DNA from: Alkalinema sp. FACHB-956
Lineage (GTDB): Bacteria; Cyanobacteriota; Cyanobacteriia; Leptolyngbyales; Leptolyngbyaceae
Length of the DNA stretch: 64,000 nt
Assembly: GCF_014697025.1 (NCBI RefSeq)
Contig: NZ_JACJRC010000001.1
Coordinates: forward strand, 496,001 to 560,000
Direction: 5' to 3'
How positions within the stretch are numbered: the first letter of the stretch is position 1; the number at the start of each line of letters is the position of its first letter. Both the position numbers and the translations under genes were made by a program. Below, in pieces: positions 42,439-50,201 of this stretch. The notes beneath the pieces were generated by a model, which was not told the DNA's origin, did no database searches, and worked only from the letters and a program-made list of their open reading frames with translations.

Positions 42439-43272
42439 ATGTCATTAAAACCATTCCATCTCTTTTCGGTTCTGGTCGCGATTTCTGTTGCTGCGCTCGT
42501 TCCTTCGCGGGTTCGGGCTGAGGGAAGCTGTCCGCCGGGGTTCTTTCCGATCGGGGGTGGAAGTGGGGGATGGGTTGGCTGTGCTCCGATGGATGGGGGT
42601 GTTGGGGGTGGGGGAAGCAACAATCGGCCAGCGCCACCTCCGATGGCTGATAATGGCGTCAGGTTGCCTGGGCTGTCTACCTATGATCCTAAAAAATGGC
42701 TGGATTTCTTTGAACACCTGCGTCAGTCGTCGCTCAAAAGCCATAGAGAAGCCCTCGTTAAGCGACATGGTGAAGCTGCGGGTAAGACGTTTGACCAGCT
42801 TTCTGAAGGAACTTGGACGGTGGGGCGTTCTCCGGCGGGACAGCCTACCCTTGCCTGTGCGGCATCGTTTTGGACACTGAATGGTGGGGTCATCCTGATG
42901 GATTGGAAGGGTGAACAGTCTGGAACGGCGATGATGTTCTTTGCTAAGCAGGTGCCGCACGATAAGAAAGGGGTGAAGCGGCTGCGGGTGGATTTGGTGC
43001 AGTCCGGTGAGACGCAAAATGTAGAGGTTTTGGCATCGCGGTTTCCAATGATTCCTAGTATGGGGATGATGTTTTTTAAGGTTCCGTCGAGTGAGGCGTT
43101 GCTTGGCGCGATCGAGGACACTCAGGATTTTGCGGTTCATCTGGAGGGTCGGGAACTCTTCTCAGGGGCATGGCATAGTGCGAATTCTATGCGTAAAGAT
43201 CTGACTGAATGTGTCGAGCAAATTGCCCGTGAAACTTCTCAACCTAGGCCAACGGAGAAGGTCGATCGGTAA
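42439..43272 (+). CDS. Exported hypothetical protein with DUF4189-like N-terminal motif
   Basis: Secreted protein of 277 aa. Signal peptide MSLKPFHLFSVLVAISVAALVPSRVRAEG. The mature start GSCPPGFFPIGGGSGGWVGCAPM is the cysteine-bounded motif usually seen before DUF4189 domains. The rest does not look like DUF4189: PKKWLDFFEHLRQSSLKSHREAL, then a beta-rich domain (WTVGRSPAGQPTLACAASFWTLNGGVILMDW; VKRLRVDLVQSGETQNVEVLASRFP) reminiscent of periplasmic IalB/immunity-like folds. Cysteines at about 20, 37, 136 and near the C-terminus could form disulfides. An earlier in-frame ATG at 42421 would add six residues. Confidence 0.82.
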   Translation: MSLKPFHLFSVLVAISVAALVPSRVRAEGSCPPGFFPIGGGSGGWVGCAPMDGGVGGGGSNNRPAPPPMADNGVRLPGLSTYDPKKWLDFFEHLRQSSLKSHREALVKRHGEAAGKTFDQLSEGTWTVGRSPAGQPTLACAASFWTLNGGVILMDWKGEQSGTAMMFFAKQVPHDKKGVKRLRVDLVQSGETQNVEVLASRFPMIPSMGMMFFKVPSSEALLGAIEDTQDFAVHLEGRELFSGAWHSANSMRKDLTECVEQIARETSQPRPTEKVDR

Positions 43273-44546
43273 TGCGTTTGATGGTGATTTTTGAAGGTGA
43301 TTTCTGCCCGTGATTTTTGAGCGTTATGGGTCTGGATTGGTGCTGATTATTTTTGCGGCGGATGGGGGTTTCTGTGTTAGAAATTGAGGGTGGTTTGGGG
43401 GCTGGAGTCGGCCCAAAATTTCGTTCAAATTTGAGGGGTAGATTAGTCCAGATGGGGGTTAAATGGAATAGAAATGAGGGGACGATCGCGGGCTTGTTGT
43501 TCGGTCGATCGCGCTAGGCTGGGGTGAGAGGTTACTGGTCTGGGTGGGGGATTTCGATCGGACTAGGCTGGGTAAGGGTCGAGAGATCGGGGGTGAAATG
43601 GGTCGAATTGAGGGCTGAAAATTTAGTCCAATTTTAGTCCAGAGTCTAAAGCAGTCCTTTGAGCGAACGCATAAAAACCTTTCTAGTCAAGAGTTTTAAG
43701 AGATTAGAGAGATTTTGAGCGCCTGCGATGACCGCAGAAGTCCAAACCAACCTTCAACACCGCATACGCCCTAAACCTCAAACGGATCCATCAGGGATTC
43801 CCTGGCTTCACCCAGTCCACTCCATAGCCTACCCCAGCAGTCCTCAGCCCAAATTTCCTTCAGCAAACCCCGGTCAAATCCGATCGCTCACACCTGTCTT
43901 CAACACGATAGTTCCTGATAGAAATGATCGATCGAGTACTGCTCAAATGGAATAGCTTATTTAACGGAAATCTCAAGCTTTTTCTCTAATTCAAACTGAA
44001 ACGAATCAATTATTAGTTTTAAATGGAAAAATGTTTTGAAGGGGAGAAACTGGCCTTGGGGGATTCAATTAAACTAACTCTATAGATTGCCTCACTTCCA
44101 GCCAGCGATCGCGTAAGTTTAGGCAGCGAAAGAGCATCAGATGAAAGCAGGATTCCTTCTTGACAATATTCAAAGTTAGTTCGGGTTAAGCAGCAGGTTG
44201 TCAATCTGGAGAGCAGGCGTTGGAGGTGTTGAGAATAGACAATCAATTCACAAATGACGTTGACGAAACAATTGATGGGACTATGATGGGATGGCGAGAA
44301 TGCTCAATTTGAGAGATATTCTTGAGTGGGTCAATAATCTCTCGATAGTCGACTGTTTCCGAGGCGATAGCTCGTATAGCATGAGGCAAACTAGAGTATG
44401 ACAACACTTCTAGCTTATCAATTCGCTCTTTTCTTATCCCGAACTAACCTTAGCATTGGTAATTGCTTATTTTTATAAGCTTCTCAAACACTTTCATCGA
44501 GTATAATCTGTAAAAATTGTATCGAAAGGCAAGAAACACCAGATTT
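43273..44546. other. 1.3-kb region without a convincing gene
   Basis: 43273-43700 is G/T-rich non-coding sequence. The 43728-43955 frame is proline/glutamine-rich, lacks a ribosome binding site and is probably spurious. On the minus strand between about 44400 and 44030, two adjoining frames (DYREIIDPLKNISQIEHSRHP, and after a shift HLQRLLSRLTTCC) could be a decayed gene, but no family is recognisable. 44340-44520 is AT-rich and probably carries the promoter of the next gene. Confidence 0.45.
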
Positions 44547-46583
44547 ATGGGCAAGAGAAAGCAACCAAGTCAGCCGAACAGTCAGGAACCACAGAAAATT
44601 TCATCTACAGAACGGGGAATTGCGCTTGGTTTAGTTTGTGTTGTCGTCATAGTATTCATTTTTGTGTTACTTTATCCAACGGCAATGGACTCTGGCAAAT
44701 TGGCAATCGTTAGGTTTTTCGCTGCATTCTTATCCGGTTTGTCAGGATACTTGTTCGCAGGTGATCTAGGTTTGGAAGCAAGGCTGCCGATTAGTAAAGT
44801 AACATTGCGAGCTACAGGGGCATTCGCAGCATTTGTCATTGTATTATCTCTCTTCTTTGTTGGTCTTCCCAACCCCGATAACACTAATAAAATCAACCCT
44901 GGCAGTAGTATTAAAGCCAGGTATCTGACAACGGTTAATGATTACCCAACTTTAGCTCTTACATTGCTTAAGCCTTCAATTAATGATAAATTTATTTCAG
45001 CTGTGCTATCTGAAATCTTAGGAACTGAGAGAACTCCTGCTGTCTATACTAAGAGTCCTGCTTTTGAAAGTATAGAAAAGTTTAAGTTGGAAACTGGGAA
45101 CGAAAAAACAATTCATGAGCAAAATAGGTATCAATACTTGCTTTATAAGCAAGGTAGTGAAGCTCTTAGTTCTATTAAAGCTATCGATCTTGCAAAAAAG
45201 CAACCATCAAAGCGTAATTTTCAGATGGAGATGTACAAGGGAGAAGATTCAACTTATGCATTTCACTATGCACCTGTGTCATTGCCATTACAGCAAAATG
45301 AGGAGGATAGTAAATTCACCATAATCTTAAAGCGTTTGATTAGTCAAAGTAAAAAGGATAGCTTAGTAGCTCAGTTTCCTCAACTTTCAGCTTTTTCAGA
45401 ACAAGGTATTAGAGATGACTACAGTTATAAATTTAGCCCAAGCTTAAAATCAGACTGGATTGAGAAAATTATTCGAAATAATCCAAATTTTCGAGGCTTT
45501 TTTACTTTTCTATATCCTTATGCAAAGAACTTGAATGAAGTGTACCAGTTCTTATTGGGATGTAGAGAAACGAGAGATTTAATAGATAGGCTAATGCCTT
45601 CACCTTATGTCAAATTTCTAGACATAGAGAACACCAGTGAAGCAGTTGTTAGATTAGATTCTATATCTGTTCAAGAAGTTCAACGAAACCCATACGAGCT
45701 TACGACTGTTGATAATCGAGAAAAAGTTTTCCAAGTTTCTAGCCGGAAAAGCTTGTCTCTTGATATGAGCGTTGCTCCTAAGGAGCATTTATTTATTCCT
45801 GTAGAGTTTGGATTTGATACTTCTTCCCAAACTAAGAAGTTAAAATCGTTTTATGAAGTTTCTACAGATGAATACAAGAGGGATCTTAAATTAACGCAAC
45901 TATATATGGCGCAACCAACATTAGAGCAAAAATATAACTCTTTATGTGGAAGAGGATTAAAATCTATAGAATCATCTATAGAGTGTTTAAAAACTCTATC
46001 CTCAAGTATGAGCTTTACTCAAAGCTTTGTAGAAAAAATAGAGTCACTAGATCGTGTGTTAGAGAGGATACCCAAACAAATTGCAGTTGGCTCCATTTGG
46101 GTAGTTGAGTCTATTTCAATTAATAATGCTAATATTAAAATTCCATCTCCAAAGCAAGAACCGCCTTTTCTGATACAAGCTGTATTCAATGAAGGAAGTT
46201 GTCCTTATCTGTTGGTCTACAATCCTGAGAAAAAGGACTGGGTAGAGTTTGGAACTATCATAACTGGTAGGAATTCAAAAAGTCTTCAAGGTTATGACGA
46301 GTTATTTATAGGTCAGCCATCAGGCGAAAATATTCGAATCAAGATAGAGGAAAGAGAGAAAGAGATTTCTTATATTGACTCCATTGCTTTAGCTTATATT
46401 GACCCATCCACTAACGATATTAGGCGGATTTATTCGACACAACCTAACCTATCCAAAGTAGATGGTCAGTATATTGTTCTTGAGCAAGGAAAGTCTTTAG
46501 AATTGTCTTTTAAAAATTTAATTCCACCTGGAACTTCAAACATCAAATTAGAGGTGAATGGTTACTATAAAGTTGTTGAGTAA
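44547..46583 (+). CDS. AT-rich two-TM protein with unknown C-terminal domain
   Basis: 678 aa. After a basic tail come two membrane helices, GIALGLVCVVVIVFIFVLLYP and a second around AFAAFVIVLSLFFVGLP. Between them lies a glycine-rich segment RFFAAFLSGLSGYLFAGDLGLEARLPISKVTLRATG. This helix-loop-helix unit closely resembles the 2TM module attached to effectors in bacterial conflict proteins (NACHT, TIR and caspase-associated); that is family memory, not a search result. The remaining 570 residues contain no motif I can name; the middle third is helical and the last 200 residues beta-rich. Codon use is AT-rich with no CGATCG across about 2 kb, unlike the neighbours, pointing to horizontal origin. 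ATG 44547 preferred over TTG 44517. Confidence 0.85.
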   Translation: MGKRKQPSQPNSQEPQKISSTERGIALGLVCVVVIVFIFVLLYPTAMDSGKLAIVRFFAAFLSGLSGYLFAGDLGLEARLPISKVTLRATGAFAAFVIVLSLFFVGLPNPDNTNKINPGSSIKARYLTTVNDYPTLALTLLKPSINDKFISAVLSEILGTERTPAVYTKSPAFESIEKFKLETGNEKTIHEQNRYQYLLYKQGSEALSSIKAIDLAKKQPSKRNFQMEMYKGEDSTYAFHYAPVSLPLQQNEEDSKFTIILKRLISQSKKDSLVAQFPQLSAFSEQGIRDDYSYKFSPSLKSDWIEKIIRNNPNFRGFFTFLYPYAKNLNEVYQFLLGCRETRDLIDRLMPSPYVKFLDIENTSEAVVRLDSISVQEVQRNPYELTTVDNREKVFQVSSRKSLSLDMSVAPKEHLFIPVEFGFDTSSQTKKLKSFYEVSTDEYKRDLKLTQLYMAQPTLEQKYNSLCGRGLKSIESSIECLKTLSSSMSFTQSFVEKIESLDRVLERIPKQIAVGSIWVVESISINNANIKIPSPKQEPPFLIQAVFNEGSCPYLLVYNPEKKDWVEFGTIITGRNSKSLQGYDELFIGQPSGENIRIKIEEREKEISYIDSIALAYIDPSTNDIRRIYSTQPNLSKVDGQYIVLEQGKSLELSFKNLIPPGTSNIKLEVNGYYKVVE

Positions 46584-46782
46584 AATGATTTTGTGTTATT
46601 AGAAATAGTTCAAAAAACTACAATTATGTAAGAAAAACGAACTGAGATGTTAATCTCAAAGTTACAGCAGATTACGTAACGATAAAGAGCAGATACAAAG
46701 CCTGAAGCCTTTTATGCTGTAGGCTGCATCGATTCAGTCAAGCAAAGGGCTGTATGCTGTGGAACTTGACATACCCGATTTT

Positions 46783-47622
46783 TTATGAAGATCGCTTACC
46801 CCTCCCCCCGATCGGAACCAACCGACAGCCCTCCGGCACCCACTGCCAAAGCGCCTTCAACTCCCTCGGTTCCGGCCTCGCCCCCAACCCCAACCGCGCC
46901 AAAACCACCCGAATAATCACCCCATTAAACTGCGGCGGAAACCGAAACTGCTCCTGGGCGTGATCCAGAAAAAACGTCTTGTAATACTTCCCCAACCGAT
47001 CCTCCAGCGCCGCAATCCGCCCCAACAAAGGCTCCACCTCCCCCAACCGATCGCGGTGCCCATGCAACAGCAACTCCGCCGCATTATTAAAATGCATCCC
47101 CTCATCCTGAATCAGATGCTGCCCCACCTTTTGGAGCACAGGCCCAAAATAACCATAATATTCCCGCAAATCCCGGCGATAGGAATACACCGAACCCATC
47201 TCATCAAACATCATCGTCACCAGGATCGTAAATTCATCCTGCAACACCATTACGATCGGTTCAATCTCATGTACCCGATCGTGAAACTGTCGATCCATCG
47301 CCCCATAACTGACCCCAGACAACCCATGGTAAACCCGACGTAACGCTTCGTAATGCTTCGTTTCATCGTTTAACCAGAGTGCCAGCATCCCCAGAAATTC
47401 TGACGAAAACTCCGATCGACGCACCATCAAATAATCGTACAAAACCCCTGCATCCGCTTCCGAAAACACATCCCGCCCCAGCAGCCGACAAAAATTCTCC
47501 AAAACCCCCGGCGGTGCAGTCCGCAAATACGAGTCCGGCACCTGGTAATCACGGGGCAACACCTGATCTAGATCCCATTGATTTTGGCTAATTTTGCAAT
47601 CTGCATATTGCCCTATGCTCAT
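46783..47622 (-). CDS. Ferritin-like diiron protein
   Basis: About 279 aa. Predicted four-helix bundle with two ExxH motifs: FLGMLALWLNDETKHYEALRRV (ETKH) and KVGQHLIQDEGMHFNNAAELL (EGMH). Extra glutamates on the partner helices (SSEFLG and VLQDEFTIL) complete a ferritin/ribonucleotide-reductase-like diiron site. Such proteins are oxygenases, desaturases or N-oxygenases (AurF-like), not iron-storage ferritins. The gene follows an ATP-grasp ligase and DUF1190 gene on the same strand; oxidation of the ligase product or of a bound peptide is a sensible hypothesis. Start uncertain: ATG 47620-47622 leaves no overlap, while the frame extends upstream into the ligase gene. Confidence 0.85.
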   Translation of the reverse strand: MSIGQYADCKISQNQWDLDQVLPRDYQVPDSYLRTAPPGVLENFCRLLGRDVFSEADAGVLYDYLMVRRSEFSSEFLGMLALWLNDETKHYEALRRVYHGLSGVSYGAMDRQFHDRVHEIEPIVMVLQDEFTILVTMMFDEMGSVYSYRRDLREYYGYFGPVLQKVGQHLIQDEGMHFNNAAELLLHGHRDRLGEVEPLLGRIAALEDRLGKYYKTFFLDHAQEQFRFPPQFNGVIIRVVLARLGLGARPEPRELKALWQWVPEGCRLVPIGGRGKRSS

Positions 47623-47668
47623 AGTGGTAATCCCGGTGGTAATCCCAAATTGAGTTGTAATCGCCCCC

Positions 47669-49009
47669 CTAGGGAATGTATAACCCTGCATCCGAAACAA
47701 TATGCGGAATAATCAAACAATGCCGCCCCGTAATCCGTGACGTATCTCCCCGAATCACAATACCCGCCGCCGCCCCATCGATCGCCCAACTGCCCACCAC
47801 ATAGTAATAGCCAAACGCCTGCGGCAATTCAACATATTCCTGAATAATAAACCCCTCCCGGCCATACCCCAGACTGGGCCGCGACTCCAACGCCCCACCC
47901 CCCGTCTCGATCGAAATACCCACCCCTTCCATGCCCAGCAACGGCTTCTTCACAGACATCCCCATCAACAAACGGGTCGCCTCCACCGATACATCATCCT
48001 CAAAATACGTCGGCAGCAAATACCGTCGATCGGGCGAATCCTTAAAACACTCCCACAGCAACGCCAAGGCACCCTTATTCGACAAAACCTGCTTCCACAG
48101 CGGCTCAATCACCTTGACCTCCGCCGTTGCCAACTGCCGCACCAACGCCTCCGTCACCCCCAGATTAGCCACATCACTTTGAATATCCGACCAATCGTAA
48201 ATCTTCCAGAGCACCGGAATTCGCTGATTCACCGCATCAATAAAATAGCCCTCCTCATCCAGACCCAGCCCCCGCTGCACCTCATTGCCCTGCTCATCCC
48301 GCAACCCACGCAAATAGAGAATCTGCACATAGATATTTGGATCAACCTCATCGTGCAGAATCTGAATCAACTGCATCGCCATTTCCGCATCTTCTTCCAG
48401 ATTTTCATCCACCAGAAACGTGATGCCCGTTTTCCTCAGATCATAGTCCTCTGCAATCCGTCGCCATTGTCCCGCCACATGTTCCCAAAAATCATTAAAC
48501 TGATTCGCATCACTGGGTAAGGGATAATCACTATGTTGGTAATTGCGTTGATAATCCACATACCAATTCCATTGATACACCGTCTCCGCACCCAACAGCG
48601 GCGTCTCCCCATTAATTTCCAGTAACTTGATCTGGCCCTCCTCCGTCACCGCCAAATCAAACCGCGTCAACAACGACAAATCCTCCACCGGATCGCACCG
48701 ATCCCAACTGTCTTTAATTACCTGCCAGTAGGGAGCCGGAATGCGCAACCGCTCTAACCGTCGATCGACCGCACCATAGACCTCATCCGTGAAAAACCAG
48801 TCCAGAAACGTCACACACATTTCCCACAGCCGTTCCGTCGCCACCGCGATCGCCGTTTCTTCCGTGGTGTGAAACTGCATCGCAAAGGGTTCCGGCAACG
48901 CTTCAACCCAATATTTCTGCGCCGCATCACTCAGCACATCCGCCTGGTAAGCGTGTTCCCGGATATGGTTTTGCCAGCCCGATCGTCGAGCCACCCGAAT
49001 TGCCTTCAC
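47669..49009 (-). CDS. ygiC: Glutathionylspermidine synthase-family ATP-grasp ligase (YgiC-like)
   Basis: 446-aa ATP-grasp enzyme of the preATP-grasp glutathionylspermidine synthase family, related to E. coli YgiC. Landmarks: LLTRFDLAVTEEGQIKLLEINGETPLLGAE (metal and substrate carboxylates, LEINGETP), SNKGALALLWECFKDSP with LPTYFEDD, KKPLLGMEGVGISIETGGG (glycine-rich ATP loop), and GFIIQEYVELPQAFGYYYVVGSWAIDG. It should form an amide bond between a peptide/amino-acid carboxylate and an amine; E. coli relatives in this branch lack the amidase half. GTG start directly abuts the stop of the DUF1190 gene, so the two are translationally coupled. Confidence 0.93.
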   Translation of the reverse strand: MKAIRVARRSGWQNHIREHAYQADVLSDAAQKYWVEALPEPFAMQFHTTEETAIAVATERLWEMCVTFLDWFFTDEVYGAVDRRLERLRIPAPYWQVIKDSWDRCDPVEDLSLLTRFDLAVTEEGQIKLLEINGETPLLGAETVYQWNWYVDYQRNYQHSDYPLPSDANQFNDFWEHVAGQWRRIAEDYDLRKTGITFLVDENLEEDAEMAMQLIQILHDEVDPNIYVQILYLRGLRDEQGNEVQRGLGLDEEGYFIDAVNQRIPVLWKIYDWSDIQSDVANLGVTEALVRQLATAEVKVIEPLWKQVLSNKGALALLWECFKDSPDRRYLLPTYFEDDVSVEATRLLMGMSVKKPLLGMEGVGISIETGGGALESRPSLGYGREGFIIQEYVELPQAFGYYYVVGSWAIDGAAAGIVIRGDTSRITGRHCLIIPHIVSDAGLYIP

Positions 49010-49819
49010 CTACTTACCTCCCCGCCCCGTACTCTTATAACTAGAACCAAACCCCGATTGACTTCTGCCCGTAATCGTCCCCTTGGCCGCCGTACCCGCA
49101 GGCCGACTCGGAGCCGCAAAGCCCGTGTGGGCAGGAACCATCACCGATCCAGATGATGTGCGGGAGACCGGATCTCCATTGGGTGTCACCACTTCCCCTG
49201 GATTGAGCCCGCTATAGACCGTGTGGGGCGGATAAAACCGCGACCCCGACCCGGTATTGACCGGACTTTCACTGGGTGAATTCGGATTCCCTTCGGGATA
49301 GATATAAGCCCCCCCAAAGCGGGGACGATAGCCCCCATGACTGGAACTAGACTGGGTTCCGTCAGAATAGGGTTCACACTGCACACCCTCCGCTTGGCAA
49401 TCGGTCAGACTCTTATAGACCGGAGCATGCCGATCGTGCTCGGCTCGGGCCGCCCGCATCTGCCCTTCACAATCCTCCGGTTTCAGCGCTGGGGGTTTCA
49501 ACGGGGGGTGCACTTGGGGGGAAGGGGTTCCCGCCGCAGTCGGCTGAGCCTGCGCTGCCTTCAGTCGAGCGGCATAGAGATCCTGCTGGCGTTTCGCATC
49601 CACCTCACACTGCGCCTTATTTTCATAGAACAGCGCCGGAACCATCGGAGCCGCCGCCTCATCGCCAGCGTCATTACACCCCGCCACCAACTGCGCCGCA
49701 ATAAAGGCAGAAATCGCTAAATACGTCTGAATTTGCTGCCGCCGAATCGATCGTAATTGCGGCGAGGCTTGGGATTGCGATCGAGGAGATTGAGAATTTT
49801 GGGAATTTTGCGCATTCAT
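49010..49819 (-). CDS. ygiB: DUF1190 (YgiB-like) protein
   Basis: 269 aa. A hydrophobic segment IQTYLAISAFIAAQLVAGCND follows a serine/glutamine-rich tail and may be an anchor or lipoprotein-like signal. The mature part begins ENKAQCEVDAKRQQDLYAARLKAA and has CEGQMRAARAEHDRHAPVYKSLTDCQAEGVQCEP, the cysteine-spaced YgiB/DUF1190 pattern. A long glycine/serine-rich C-terminus follows (GGYRPRFGGAYIYPEG, ending SGFGSSYKSTGRGGK). In enterobacteria ygiB precedes ygiC as here. The pairing and the exposed Gly/Ser-rich tail suggest DUF1190 is the peptide substrate or carrier modified by the ligase; that is inference. Confidence 0.88.
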   Translation of the reverse strand: MNAQNSQNSQSPRSQSQASPQLRSIRRQQIQTYLAISAFIAAQLVAGCNDAGDEAAAPMVPALFYENKAQCEVDAKRQQDLYAARLKAAQAQPTAAGTPSPQVHPPLKPPALKPEDCEGQMRAARAEHDRHAPVYKSLTDCQAEGVQCEPYSDGTQSSSSHGGYRPRFGGAYIYPEGNPNSPSESPVNTGSGSRFYPPHTVYSGLNPGEVVTPNGDPVSRTSSGSVMVPAHTGFAAPSRPAGTAAKGTITGRSQSGFGSSYKSTGRGGK

Positions 49820-50201
49820 AATGGGCCTGAGCCATCAGCAAATTGTTTATACCTATGCACCCGCCACAGCCTATGCACTCCCCGATGTCCCCTAACCGAT
49901 GAGATCCCCCCTACCCCCCCTTAAAAAGGGGGGAACCGGAAATTTGCAGCAAACTAATAATATGAGTCGAAAAGATGAGCATTCATTCAAAGTCCCCCTT
50001 TTTAAGGGGGATTTAGGGGGATCTGCGGGATTTAGGGGGATCTGCGGGGGATCTACGGAATTTAGGGGAATCGATCGATCCTCAGCAAGCGCATTTCAGC
50101 AAGATATTGCTAGTATATCCACGCTAATTCAGCCACCGCCAAGATCCCCACCCGCCTTTATTCACCATTCTTCACATCTCACGGCTGCCCCGCCTGCGGC
50201 C
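49820..50201. other. Intergenic region holding repeat element copy 1
   Basis: About 380 bp between the cyclase stop and the DUF1190 start. Most of it is the palindromic repeat element at 49901-50060; no separate gene is credible because an open frame through it is made of the repeat (SPLPPLKKGGTG, FKVPLFKGDLGG). Confidence 0.7.
49901..50060 (+). repeat. Double-hairpin MITE-like element, copy 1
   Basis: Left hairpin: GATCCCCCCTACCCCCCCTT and AAAAAGGGGGGAACCGG. The centre is about 50 nt. Right hairpin: AAAGTCCCCCTTTTTAAGGGGG followed by tandem ATTTAGGGGGATCTGCGG. Same design as copies at 54193-54359 and 55434-55575. Ends in GATC-containing G/C tracts; no transposase inside, so a non-autonomous element. 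Confidence 0.85.

Noticed and set aside
43728-43955. 75-codon plus-strand open frame (MTAEVQTNLQHRIRPK...)
   Set aside because: No ribosome binding site, proline/glutamine-rich low-complexity translation and no similarity to known families.
44030-44400. Possible frameshifted gene on the minus strand
   Set aside because: Two adjoining frames look protein-like but cannot be joined to any family I know; left as part of a non-coding region rather than called a pseudogene.
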